NCBI GenBank assembly: GCA_033439685.1
Contig: JAUEDM010000003.1
Coordinates: 4,494,001 to 4,558,000, forward strand
Direction of reading: 5' to 3'
Length of the DNA stretch: 64,000 nt
Source: Apodospora peruviana
Taxonomy: Eukaryota; Ascomycota; Sordariomycetes; Sordariales; Lasiosphaeriaceae
Position 1 is the stretch's first letter; every line of letters starts with the position of its first letter. Of the stretch, positions 46,964 to 58,413 are shown piece after piece. A program made the translations under genes and the position numbers. The notes below the pieces were generated by a model. That model was not told the DNA's origin and did no database searches. It saw only the letters and a program-made list of their open reading frames with translations.

Positions 46964-48057
46964 ATGCCTGTCCAGGACAGGAACGACGACATCGAGGAGC
47001 CCTTCTTGACCCAAACAAGATGCCTTGACTGATACCTTCAAAAACAACAGGCGCCATCGCTCGGCTCACAGACTCAAGATGGGCATACTGGGCTTCTTCA
47101 CAGGTCGCTTGCTGCCATGGACACTCTTTTCCGTCCTTGGGCTCTGGGTTCTGGTTCAGTATCAGAAGCGAGGACCAAAAAACCCAATATTCCCACAGAT
47201 GAGCTACAGTGAGTTTATAGCCTCCACACCTGGGTAGTATGTCTTTGTACTATGTTCTCGACACAGCCAGCTAAAAACCACCACAACACAAACAAGGTCC
47301 CGCCCAGGATATGCTGGAGTACGAAACCCGCACCTTTCAACTTGGCCTGGGGACCGACCTCACCGAGTACCAAGGCCGCCCATCCCCAGAGCTAGATAGG
47401 CGTTGGTCCGCCCTGTACGAGAATGAGTGCCAATGGTAAACCGGTCGGAGACGAGTTGCAGTTTAATTAATAGAAGACCATCAACAAGTGGGCATTTCTC
47501 TCATTCCCCGCTCCATGGCTGCCCAGCTGCCGAACAAGACCGTCATATTCCCTCACGACAAGCAACGACGCTACATCATCGAGCTGGACGTCTTCCACCA
47601 GCTACATTGCCTTGTAAAGCTTTTTCTCCGTTTATGTTGCAAAGCCTCCCACATCATTCATACTTACTTGAAGCTGGAACTAATTGCCCAAACCAAACAT
47701 CGATAATAGAACATGATCAGAAAGGCACTGCACCCGGAATACTACAAACCTCACGCCGCCGGCCCAAATCCTGGTGATGAAGACGAGCTCTTGGGGCCGG
47801 AGCATATAGACCACTGCGGGGACGCAATGAGGCAATCGCTGATGTGCAACTCCGATGTCAGAGTGCTCGTCTGGACGTGGAACAAGGAGAAGCAGCGGAA
47901 CATTGAAGTGGGCCAGATTGCTCACACGCGTCGGAGATTCGACAAGATTCAGGCTTGGGCGCGAGAGCGCGCCATCTATGAAGGGTTTGATGCTGCGTAC
48001 AGAGAGCTGAATGACCCTCTTGACCCTGACACATGGGTAGATGGGTTTTCTGCTTAA
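46964..48057 (+). CDS. UstYa/DUF3328-family oxidase-like protein 2
   Basis: Best exons 47079-47208, 47297-47422, 47489-47613, 47710-48057, 242 aa from the ATG at 47079. A longer N-terminus from ATG 46964 (MPVQDRNDDIEEPFLTQ) would need one base removed at about 47011. One membrane helix (LLPWTLFSVLGLWVLV) precedes SYSPAQDMLEYETRTFQLG and YQGRPSPELDRRW, family landmarks. The HxxHC motif FHQLHCLNMIRK spans intron 3, and the second motif is EHIDHC. The catalytic layout is complete. Odd point: the phase-correct donor of intron 2 reads ATGAGT at 47423 instead of GTGAGT. The nearby GTAAAC does not keep frame. The gene pairs with UstYa-like gene 1, as in dikaritin clusters that need two such enzymes. 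Confidence 0.82.
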
Positions 48058-48165
48058 TGAAACCTGAGATGAGGATGAAGTGGACGGTGTACAATAGTCG
48101 AACAATCAAGTGTCTACTAGCTCCGAGATGATCCAAGTTGATCTTCCCACACAGTTATTAAATGT

Positions 48166-48180
48166 CCCCCCCCCCCCCCC
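48166..48180. repeat. Poly-C tract (15 nt) abutting permease stop codon
   Basis: C run ending 2 nt before the permease stop codon complement (48183), in its 3' UTR. Confidence 0.95.
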
Positions 48181-48182
48181 TC

Positions 48183-50055
48183 TTACCAGCTGCCGCTCTG
48201 GTACCCCTCTACGAGGACAACCGGACCGCGATATTGCTTCCTTCCCCTCAGCACATAATCCACCAGACTGAGAAGAAACACTCCAACAAACATGACGGAC
48301 GCCCAGTTGAACGAATCAGCGGCCACCGGCGTCCCTTCCGGCCAGAAGCACCAGAAGAAGGCATGTAGAGAGTACAACAGGCCAGCAATATTGACGGGGA
48401 CACCCCAGCGGCCGAGAGACCAGCGGCAGGCGGGCAGAAGCTCCGGATGACGAACGCGGCGATACAGCACGGCGCCGATGCTGCAGACGTATGTGATCAT
48501 GAGTGAGACCACATTGAGCGAGATGACTGTTAGTTTCTCTTGCGTTAGCATGCGTCACATTGTCAACCTATCCAGCAGTGTCGGTGAAACTTACTCGCGT
48601 TGAAAGCAACATCAGACCCGATATTGATCAAGGAAAGCAATATCGTAAACAAGCAAGTAAACGTGATGGCGTTCGCCGGAACCTGGTATCTTTTGTCAAC
48701 TTTGGCAAGCCACCGACTGAACGGTAATCCGCTGTCGCGCGCAAAAGCCCAAGTCTGACGCGAGGTAGACAGGTTGAAGGTCAGGGTGCCGGCAAAGATG
48801 AGCACAATCGGGATCGTGTTCAGCGCGGCGACGCCTCCCGCCGACACTGCTTGGCTAAACACCCACATGTGCGGGTAGCCGGTTGCGTCCTCCAGCGCTG
48901 CGGTCACGTCGGTGATGGTGAACATGTAGGTGATGATGAAGATCAGCCCCACAACGCCGTTCATCAAGTAGGCGCCGACCATGGCATTCGGGACGGTCTT
49001 TCCCGCGTCTTTGATCTCCTCGGCCATGTGCGCAGAGGAGTCCGAGCCTAGCATTCATGTCGTCAGCATAAACTCAAGTCGCATCACGCAGTTGAAGAGA
49101 GAAGACTGACAGATGCAAGCGTAAATGGCGCTGATCTGCCCGACCATCAAAGCCAAGCCGGTCGTGCTCCATCCGCCCTCGTTCCTAAACTCCAAGAACG
49201 TAACTTGAGCCGAAGCTCGCGGCGAAAGCACCCAGAAGACGATAACGATGGCCAGAAATCCCAAAACGTGAACAGCCAGCATGATGTTCTGGAACATCGG
49301 CATCCCCCTCGCGCCCCAGATGTTCAGCGCCCAGACAATAATCGTGACCGCGATGACCATGAGCGTGCCCTGCCAGCTCGTCGGCTCGTAATCGGGATAC
49401 ATGACGATGGCCGACGACTGGATCAGAGTGCCGACGAGGAACGGGCCCGACGCGGTGCCCGCCTGCCAGGACAGAGTCGACATCCAGCCCGTGAAGTAGC
49501 TGAGCTGTTTCTGAATGCTCGGGGGCGAGAATTCGGACACCCAGTGGTACTGCCCGCCGGCGGTCGGCGCCATGGACGCCATCTCGGCGAGCGACAATAT
49601 GACGGTGCTCATCCCGAACCAGGTCCAGATGAAGCTCCATATCAAGCCAGCTGGTCCGCCGTCCACGAGCCCTTGGTACGTCGCGCTGTGTTAAATTATC
49701 TAACGGTCAGTACCTAATTAGATGTTACAAATGGCGGCGGGAGGGTAACTCACGTTAGCAGCACCTCCCATACACCTTGCAGGATGACGGTGAACGCCAG
49801 CGCCGACAGCGGCCGGTAATCTCTCCTCAGCTCCTGCACCTTGCCCATACGCGACATGTCTGCGCGATCCTGCCTCGTGTACCCAGTAAAGTCGCCACTG
49901 GCATCATCACCGCCATCCTCCACTGCGCCAGCAGCATCGTGGAACTTTGTTGGGCTGCTGAGCTCGCCAGCGTGAGCGTCGTGCTTATCGAACGTGGCCA
50001 TCGGGATGTACACGTATTGAGAACTGCTGGAAGACGCGACAGTTGAAAATTTCAT
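48183..50055 (-). CDS. Amino-acid/GABA/choline permease (APC superfamily, ACT-type)
   Basis: Exons 50055-49754, 49685-49111, 49047-48595, 48526-48183; all donors GT, phases consistent, 557 aa. The cytosolic N-terminus ends in RRDYRPLSALAFTVILQGVWEVLLT. The helices include the family signatures GPAGLIWSFIWTWFGMSTVILSLAEMASMAPTAGGQYHWVSEF and CSDSSAHMAEEIKDAGKTVPNAM, then TLTFNLSTSRQTWAFARDSGLPFS. About 12 helices are expected. Fungal relatives import GABA, choline, ethanolamine or amino acids at the plasma membrane. The gene is intact. At the edge of the peptide cluster it may move a precursor or product, or be unrelated. Confidence 0.92.
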
Positions 50056-50324
50056 GTTTTGATGAAGTTCGTGACGGGGTCGCCCTTTTTTTTTTAAACC
50101 CCTCACTATCCGTATCTTGGACTAGCTTTCATCGTGTTTTAATTACCTATCATCTCTCTCCCCAAGAAACTAGCAGTCTTGTACTCCGTAATGTAGGATT
50201 GGTCTTGAAACGCGGTGGCGCGCTGGGCAGGAAGGGTGACGCTAGACATTCAATCCTGCTTGGTTTTACGTTGATTTTGGCGATAGCTCGGACTTGTAGG
50301 TCCTGGTCGGACTTTAAACCCCTC

Positions 50325-52000
50325 TTAGCTGCTTGGCATCACTTGACGAATCCACGTCCTCGGGAATTGCTCCGATTGCAGATTAACGTGAGTATTAGTT
50401 CCGATCACGAAGAACAGCTCGAAATTATTCCAAACCAGCGCCCAATAACTACAACCAGTGGCTGGTGGTTTATAAGTTTGAGCAGTCATTGTATGTGGCT
50501 CGACAGGCGCGCTTGGGAACTCTGGTGTATTCAGACGTTTAAATGAGAGATCTATATTTATTCGTCGAACACATCCACTGTTGTTATCATCAATCTCAGG
50601 CATAAGAGCACGGTCATTGTCATTCTCTGGTTCCGTGATGAGCTGTTCTTGATCCGTGACGCTCTTTGTGCCACGGTTGACCTTCCATCTGAGTATTCAC
50701 CAGTGGGTTAGTAATGCTCGCGGATTGAAAACACAACGAGGGGGTGGCATGTATGTACGTGAAGAGTAAAGACTTACAGCTTCCAGGTGTGCTCATCTCC
50801 GCCAGACGCGAATAGGTTGGGGTCGACGGGACTCCAACAGACTGTATTGCACAGCGGCTGGTGGCCTTCAACACGCGCGAGGAGTTTGGCCGTGTGTTTG
50901 TCCCAGATCAAGATAGTTTTCTCTGAGAAACGGGTAGGCAAAGGTGCTACTGGTTAGCACGGTGACCGCAGGATCGGGCACGAGGAAAGGGGGACTATCT
51001 GGGTAATCTTACTGCCACTTCCGCTTAAAACGTAGTTCTCGTTCAACCAGCCACCAAATCCGCAATCCACAAAATAGTCATTGGTGTCTTCGGCCCCTTT
51101 GTAGGTACGGACAGCGTCCAATGTGTCAAGGTCGAAGAGCACCAAGTCCCCATATTTGCACATGACAAGAAGCTCGGTCGAGTCCTGACTGAGGGAAATG
51201 AAGAGGGGATCTGATGTCCAGAATTCTTGATCGCCCCGGTGTCCGTGTAGGGGTGTGATAGACGGAGACAGAAGACTCAACGGCCTGCGTCGCCACCACG
51301 AGCCGCTCGCCGTCTCCGGTCAGGGCGAGATGGTATACCTGGGAATGAAGGGAGCGCAACCAATGATTGAGGTCTACTTCGTCCACGTGGCTGTCGTTGT
51401 CAAAGACATTTGACTGCCAAAGGCTGTTCTCCCGGTCGTACGACCCAACGATGAACCACGTGTTGGCTGGCGACCAAACACAGAAAGTGGCCGGTTCTCG
51501 TACGTATATCCTTTTTATGCATATCCCGTTCTATTTGGGGAGCCCGTGGTGTTAGTAAATTAGCCTCTATGGGTTGCGAGGATGTGTATGTATAAGAACA
51601 AGACGAGATAGGACGCCATAAGCCGAGAGAGATACAGAGCTGAACGGGATGCGTTACTGACCTCCACGTCCCAAACCATGATGAATCTATTATTGATGAA
51701 GCAAGTCACCATAAAGGAGTCGTCTGGGCTCCAGGCAACACTGCCTACAGGACCCGCGCCGGCGCAGTGCAGAACCACCACCCACGAAGTGCTATCCACG
51801 TCCCATATATCCACCACATTCGAGTCGCCGCTTGTTGCAAGTCGGCGCCCGTTGTGGGAGAAAGCCGTCATCCACACTTCATTCTTGCATTTGAATTCAG
51901 TGCTGAGTGTGCAGGTTAGCGTGGTATTTTTGCTCGTTATCCCAGCCTCGGAATTGTCTGGTACGATTCCAAGGTAATTAAGGTTTGATGAGGGGAACAT
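50325..52000 (-). CDS. WDR26/GID7-like WD40-repeat protein (one frame break)
   Basis: Exons 52000-51662, 51530-51013, 50949-50778, 50688-50325; splice phases agree if one extra base near 51242 is ignored. WD units visible: NEVWMTAFSHNGRRLATSGDSNVVDIWDV, GSVAWSPDDSFMVTCFINNRFIMVWDV, FCVWSPANTWFIVGSYDRENSLWQ, VYHLALTGDGERLVVAT and SEKTILIWDKHTAKLLARVEGHQ...WSPVDPNLFASGGDEHTWKL. The block order and wording fit WDR26-type propellers, but the N-terminal LisH/CTLH part of that family is absent. The ATG at 52000 lies only 62 nt after the stop of the upstream patatin-NACHT-ankyrin pseudogene on the same strand, so the propeller may once have been that protein's C-terminus. Confidence 0.65.
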
Positions 52001-52061
52001 TTTGGCGATCGTCTGCGCACCGCGTTTTATGGCAGGCAGTACGACATAGGCAACCTTTGTC

Positions 52062-55000
52062 TTATGGTGTCCCGCCTTTGTGATGATGCTCAAGAAGTAA
52101 CTCGAAAATCTCTTCGTGTCTCATAAACACTGCTTCGTCAAGGGCGCTTCGGCCCAGGAAGTTCATAGTGGTAATATCAATGTCCTGGTGGCTTAGAAGC
52201 ACTTTTACGGTGGCGATGCGTTCCAGGGAAGGCCGCCCGCGCCAGAGACGTGGACCCATGATCGTCTTGTTTGTTGATATTGACGTCGGGCCGCTCGAGC
52301 AGCGTTTCTGCAAGACGGGAATGACCTCGATATGTAGCGCACATCAGAAGATCCCAACCGTTGTTGTCAATAGAATCTGACACAATGCCTGGGTGCGATA
52401 GGAGGCTGTCAACTGTCGCCTCGTGGCCTCCCCACACCGCCCCGAACCAAGGCATGGCGTCCTTGGTTGTCTCGTTCGTTGGATCCAATGCTCGGCTGCG
52501 ACAAGAGGAGTTCCACGACTGCTCTTCCCCCCCAAACTAGCTGCCTCAATGGGAGGTGTTCGCTCGCGCCGGTTGGGTAGATTGATATCGGTGCGGGTAT
52601 CTTCCAGTAATATCTTGACCGTGTCCAGGTGGCCCACCCTGGCCGCCTCAAAGAGCGGTGTTATCGATTCGACATCCCGTGTGTTGGGGTCTGACTTGGA
52701 GCTGGCATGAGTCAAGAGGAACTGCACCACGGCCGCATTCCCAGTCACTGCCGCGTAGTGTAAGAGTGTCTGGCCAGCACGGTCGCGAGCGCTGCTGTTG
52801 CATCGAACCTCCCGCAACTTTTGCACAACTTCGAGGTCAGGTTGACTGGTACGACCTTCGGGGACGGTGTATCCCTCCTCCACGAACCGTGGCATTTGCC
52901 TCAGGTAGGTTTCTCCCATTGCAGCAGTATGTAAGAGCGTTTGTGGCAAATAACCGTCGACCATCTGAACATCGATTCCGCTATCCAGCAAAATTTGTAG
53001 GCATGTTGGCTCTCCCACGGCTGCGACGATTGAAAGGGGAAGAGACTTGCTTTCATGAAAGAGACGAAGGAAGATCGGTGCTGAGCGCGAATATGTAACT
53101 ATGTCAAGTCCAACAGTCTTGTTGCCCCACGCTCGAAGGGCAATCAATTCAAGCATTGTGGTCTTTGTATTGTCATATTTCAATAAGGAACAAGCTGCGT
53201 ACTTGCTCGCGAGTACGAAACCTTCCCCGCGGCTTTCCAACTGACGCTCGGTCATGGCCGCAAGGGAAGCCATATGCGCGTTCGATTCCTTCGCGCTGAT
53301 GTCGTATTTATGCCCTGGCACACCGTGACCCCAAAGGTTACGCCAGGCATACAAAAGAAGGGGATATGGCCTGTGCAGTTTGTGCAGAGGACCATCGTAT
53401 TGCTGTGAGGTAACCGTCGTAGCCACATCGTAATGGTCAAGGTAGGCGAGGCAACACCGAAAGACGAACCACTCACAGTGGAAGTTTTCCAAGTAGAAAA
53501 TTGAGGCAGATACGTTCCGGTTTGCAGATATTGCTACCGAAAAGTGTGCGAAGGAGACTGTGATGTCTGCAGGCTTGGCTTCCTCATTCGTGTCCGATAG
53601 TAGTATAAAATTCTCCGTGAATGTCACAAGCCCAGAGAGAATGCGCCTAATGGGCGCTGCATTGTGGAACCTGGCGCTGGGGTCAAATGTAACGACAAAG
53701 TTGCTGTCCATTGGTGACGTACTTGTTCCTTTCGAGTGGTCTACCTCGAAAGCCGCAAGCTCGGCCACTTCGGCAAGGTTCAATGATCTCCTCGCACTCA
53801 CCAGCCATTTCAGAATGGTGAGTGGCTTCGTTAAATTCATCCGCGTCAATAATGCGTTGAAGCATCAGTTTGTACGTCTGCTCTAAATTCTGTGACAGTC
53901 TTGTTAAGGCTTTTCTGAGATCTTTCTCCCGCTCCTTGCCTGCCAGGACTTGAATCTGGAGATTCGCCAATCGGAAGACCCCATCAGCTTTGTGAATAAG
54001 ATGATCGAGCACCGTTGCTTTCAGTTCCGCTAACCAGGAGTTGAACTGGCCTTCTTGTAGTAGGAGTTTAAGGTGTCTTCCAATGTCTTCGTTGATGGAG
54101 TCCACCTGAAATGGGACCAAAACCCTGGGCACGCGGAGTTCTGCGATCGTGCCCGCGATATCTGCTCGTGGCGACTTGTCACCAGGATATGCACGCTATT
54201 CCCAAGAATATTGGCAAGGAATGCCAAGAACTCCCGCTGTCGCTGGGTCGGATACTCGTCGAGGCCATCAACCACAAAATACGACGATGTCGAAATTCGC
54301 AGTATCTCCATTAGTGCTGCTTCGAGATCTTCCGTCTTTGGTCTTCGGGAAGGCCGGTACTTGTTGTATAACCCTCTAAATGCAGTCGGCACAAAGAAGA
54401 AGCCGGTGTGGCCGGGATCCGGTCGTATTTGTCCTCGGAGGATCTGGACCAGCAGGGTGCACTTCAAGTGCCACAAATCCATCGGACCTCGTTCATTCGC
54501 CTGAAAGGAGAAGTAGAAGAATGCAAGACTTCCGGGACTTTTTTCTTCAAGCTCATCGATGACTGTGGAGGTCAAAATACTTTTTCCGGATCCAGCTAAT
54601 GGGAGATCTAGGTCAGTTTCATATCAAGAGAATATTTAAATCAACCAGTGAAAGGACTCATCACACATCTTTAGCATGTAGCCACATTAGGGTTCCTGGC
54701 TTATCTTTCCACTGTATGAATGGACCCTCCAAAACCACTTTCTAGTGTCCTTGTTAATTCGATGACTTCGCGCCTCGTTATGCTGCTCTCGAGGATCAAG
54801 GTAGGGCAGCCAATCCGATACGTATCTTCGTCGCTTCTGAGACGGAGGCTAATCGCACCTATAGCAAACTGTTAGCGATTCGGCAGTGTATAGCAAGGAG
54901 GTAAGGGCATGGGTTGCATAACGTTACCGTTATCTGGGGCCTTCGCCTTGACAAAATCCGCTACAAGATCTCTCACATGGGCTCTTCCAAGATACAGCTC

Positions 55001-56150
55001 CGCAGCGGCCACGATCTCGTGCTTTTTCTCATGCTCGTCCAGCCCAACATCGGTCAGGCCGTTATCAACATTAAAGTGAAAGTACCGGCCACCAATTCCC
55101 AGGTCGGCATGATTCCTATGAAATTTCCCTTCGGTGCGCTCGGTTTCTGTTGAGAGAGATTTGAGGGCGTTCTTGATCTCGAGCAGGTTGTCGCCGAAGT
55201 TCTTCAAAGCCGGAACGCCTGTGCCAATGCTCACAAGACATTGGATCCGCTCCCTGGAATCGAACCAGATTGCTTTTGCTTCAGCAAGCACAACCTCCAC
55301 CGGGTTGTTCATCCCCGTGGCCCCATCAACATATTCCTGCATCCCAACCTTGATAGGATCGAAGAGCGTCGACGCTGCCGAGGTAGCTCGAGCTGCTTCC
55401 CAGATGCGAATTTCGGCCGCTGAGATGGCTTGAACAAATTCGCCCTCGGCCTTGTAAGATCAAATTACCACCGGCTGGTTGAGGGCTTTGGTGTTGGCGC
55501 ATACGAATCTACGAACGTGTCAGTCAGAACTGAAGTACCGGAGTTCCAAGTGCAACCAAGGATGAGGGTGCTAACACTCGACACCCGGCATCAGGCTTAA
55601 ACAGATGTGTATCAGCATCCCGCTCGGCCAACCTAGCTCCTTCCCTGAACTCGTCAGCCAAGCGATCTGACCGGTACTTTCCATCTGCTTTCCACATGTC
55701 TCTGCCTCTTGATAGGATGTCCATCTTGGACCTCTTGAGCCTGAACGCCTCGGATGAGAGCTGGATGTATTTCTCGATGCATTCATCGACTCCCATGCGC
55801 AATCGACTGAGCATAAGGGCAATAAGTCTGGAGCACAAAGGGAGTACGATAGAGAGATTAGCTATCTGGGCCGAGTTGTCAGGGGAGCTCAGTGACCTAC
55901 CCGCCTGTGCTCGTCCCGCCGATAAGCTGAAAGTAGTCGCATGGCTTGAGAGGGTTGCCGGGATTGATGTGCTCCATCAGGTGCTTAAGGATGATAAGAG
56001 ATGATAAGCCTCTAATCCCTCCTCCGTCTGGGGAGTCGTCGATTCTGTCAGCAACTGTGCTTCCAGCCAACGAGGTCAAGAGAGTAAAACTGACCCAACG
56101 ACAACAATCTTATGGCTTCCTGGCCATTACTAATCTCCGTCCCCCCCCCG
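52062..56150 (-). pseudogene. Decayed patatin-NACHT-ankyrin NLR-like gene
   Basis: Order on the minus strand: a patatin-like phospholipase domain with DGGGIRGLSSL (oxyanion) and GGTSTGG (GxSxG, near 55920), and DGATGMNNP (catalytic Asp-Gly, near 55320). Then a NACHT domain with AGSGKS (54590), FVVDGLDEYPT (54260) and VHILVTSRHE. Last, an ankyrin array (AGQTLLHYAAVTGNAAVVQFLL; ITPLFEAARVGHLDTVKILL; several more) to a stop at 52062. Damage: TGA at 55460-55462 inside the patatin domain (one C-to-T from CGA), frame breaks near 54130, 53834, about 52560, about 52480 and about 52250, and an ATGTGT donor before the P-loop exon. The start codon was not found; the 5' end near 56150 is approximate. Intact relatives hydrolyse lipids after oligomerisation in fungal immunity-like responses. 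Confidence 0.75.
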
Positions 56151-56516
56151 GATGAGACTGGCTATCCAATAACTTAGGGTCGCACATCGCGACTTGAGCT
56201 TCGCTGACCACAACGTTAGGTATCTGATTGAGGTTTGAGGAAGACGATGGAAAAGAGCGGTCGCAAATCAGCTGACTTACCCCTGACACAAGCCAGGCGA
56301 CAATGATACTGCAGAGGTTTCTGACTGGATGCCTGACTTGTCTGCATGCATGAACATTCGAGACTGCGCACCCCGTGTCCCCCCAATGACTTCAAGCACT
56401 ATCGTACAAGCCGCCATCACTATATCTGGCTTCTATCCACAGATACCCGGGCTTGTGTGTATGTGTGCATGTTGCGTGTGAGCGGCCGTCATCGTCGCTA
56501 CGGTGGATTGAACTCG

Positions 56517-56552
56517 GTGTGTGTGTGTGTGTGCGTGTGTGTGTGTGTGTGT
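56517..56552. repeat. (GT)n dinucleotide repeat
   Basis: About 18 units with one GC interruption. Confidence 0.95.
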
Positions 56553-56839
56553 ACGGTTGTCAACTTCATTGTAGTGTATTGAACACGGCGTTGTGATGGA
56601 TGAAACTGGGCTCGGTGTGTATGTTCGCGCGGCCTCATCGTCAATGCAATAGACTGGCTACTATAAGGAGAGAGTTAGCCAGGTTGTTCAATAATATGTT
56701 CGACGGTTAGTGCACGGAATGACGGTTGGCGGATGGATGATTAGTTGGTGAAATTGGTGAAATCGGTGAAGTTGACGATGTTGCAATTGGGGAAGGAATT
56801 GAGAAAAGCTTTGACGACGACGATTAGAATTGTCGAAGC

Positions 56840-56856
56840 TTTTTTTTTTTTTTTTT
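56840..56856. repeat. Poly-T tract (17 nt)
   Basis: Uninterrupted T run. Confidence 0.9.
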
Positions 56857-58413
56857 GTGTGGCCGACTGGTGGCCGACTCTTACAACGGCAGGAAGGAAG
56901 GAGGATCTTTCCAGTTGTGAATAACTTCAACGTGCCAAGCCATGGAATCATGCAACTAAGTGGACCTTAGTACACGCTTACACCCGGGAATTCCCAACGG
57001 TTAAGGACGGGACTTCTCAACGGTCAGAAAGGGTCAATCAACAATTACGAAATTCCAACAGTTAAAAGGAATCCTCCTTTGCCATCAATGTCGTTGAAGA
57101 ATTGTTCACAGAGGTCTCAGGTGGACAGGCACCCCTTGGATATTAACCTATGGCTACCAGGTATGCTCTCTAGGCTCTCCTTTGAAGTTCCGTCTTCTTA
57201 GCGTTCGCCTTCTCGCTCAGGTTGCTATGGAGTGGTCACGGTGCGTTCGATGAGATCTGACCGCACCCCCTGGTTCAGTAGCACAATCACTAATAAAAGA
57301 AAAAGCTCTAAATCTGATGACTGTCGCAAGCTAGCTTTTACCGCCGAAGAAGACTCAAGTGACGCTGCACATTTTACATCTTGTCGGCCTGCTAGCAACT
57401 CGTTGACTTTTTGAGTATAGGTAGGTAAGCATATAACCTCGCTCCATTGATCAGAACCACGACATGGATATACTTTAACCAGATGTCGTCAACAAGACTC
57501 GCATGGATCTAAGAAACATTGCGTCACTAGTGGCTTGATCTTATCATGTCTTGCAGAATTGCGGCAATTTAGGCGACGCAGAGACGCTTGTCTCGCTTTA
57601 CCAGGAAAGGAAGCTCGATGGCCGGCACAGAACCAGTTCCTGGCGAACCCCAACTCAATCGAACAAAAAAGCTTGTTCCTATGTCCTTGTCTGGGGCATC
57701 ATGCTGCACTGTCCCCCCCACGGCCTGTTTGCATGGAGTGCTTGGTTCTAGATTCTCGACAGATCGGCAATGGAGGGCTGGCAGATCCTCAAATGGAAGG
57801 TGGCTGTGGCTGCTTGGTACTACTCGGCGATCAATCCTGGTTCGGCATCTGGCAAAAGCTTGGGGTGCCAACCCCTGACGGACCCTAAAGAACGGAGCGC
57901 GGGAGAAGATCTCGGCTGCAGTGCCGTGCCGCTGGCCGTGGACGAAAGAGGCTGTCGCGGAGCAGTCTCGATATTAACTGACCACCCCTGAGCCAATCAT
58001 GCTCAATGCACTGCGGCACTGCGGCATTGGATGATTGCCACCACTGGTTGAGGAGAGCGTTGCAGCCAACCCACGAACCTGCGTAACGGCCCATCCGAAA
58101 GCGGAAGGTTTGAAGATAATATCTCTGCCTCTCCCTCTCTTCCCAGGACCACCTGCCCTACCCTCAACCTTGCCCCGTTCTCTGTTTCTCCGTGTGAGAC
58201 TGTGACACGCCCACGCGCCTGCAACCATACTGTATCCGTATAGTGCACAAGCATTGCCACGAACCTGTTGCACCACAGACGTCAGATAGCACAAACAAAA
58301 ACACAGCATAGCGCCATGACTATAAGAAGCAGACTGTCGACATTCTTCCACACCAGGTGATGTGAGTTGCTGTTCGCCACGGCAGCTGTCATTATCATCA
58401 CCGTCCAAACAAA

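Larger units (their letters stand above)
56151..58413. other. Intergenic region with simple repeats
   Basis: 2.3 kb: (TG)n at 56517-56552 and a T run at 56840-56856. No gene supported. The right end is the promoter and leader of the carboxypeptidase gene (TATAAG at 58321). Confidence 0.45.

Noticed and set aside
47423..47488. U12-type (AT-AC) intron in UstYa-like gene 2
   Set aside because: The 3' end is AG with an ordinary fungal spacing and no U12 branch consensus; a mutated GT donor is simpler.
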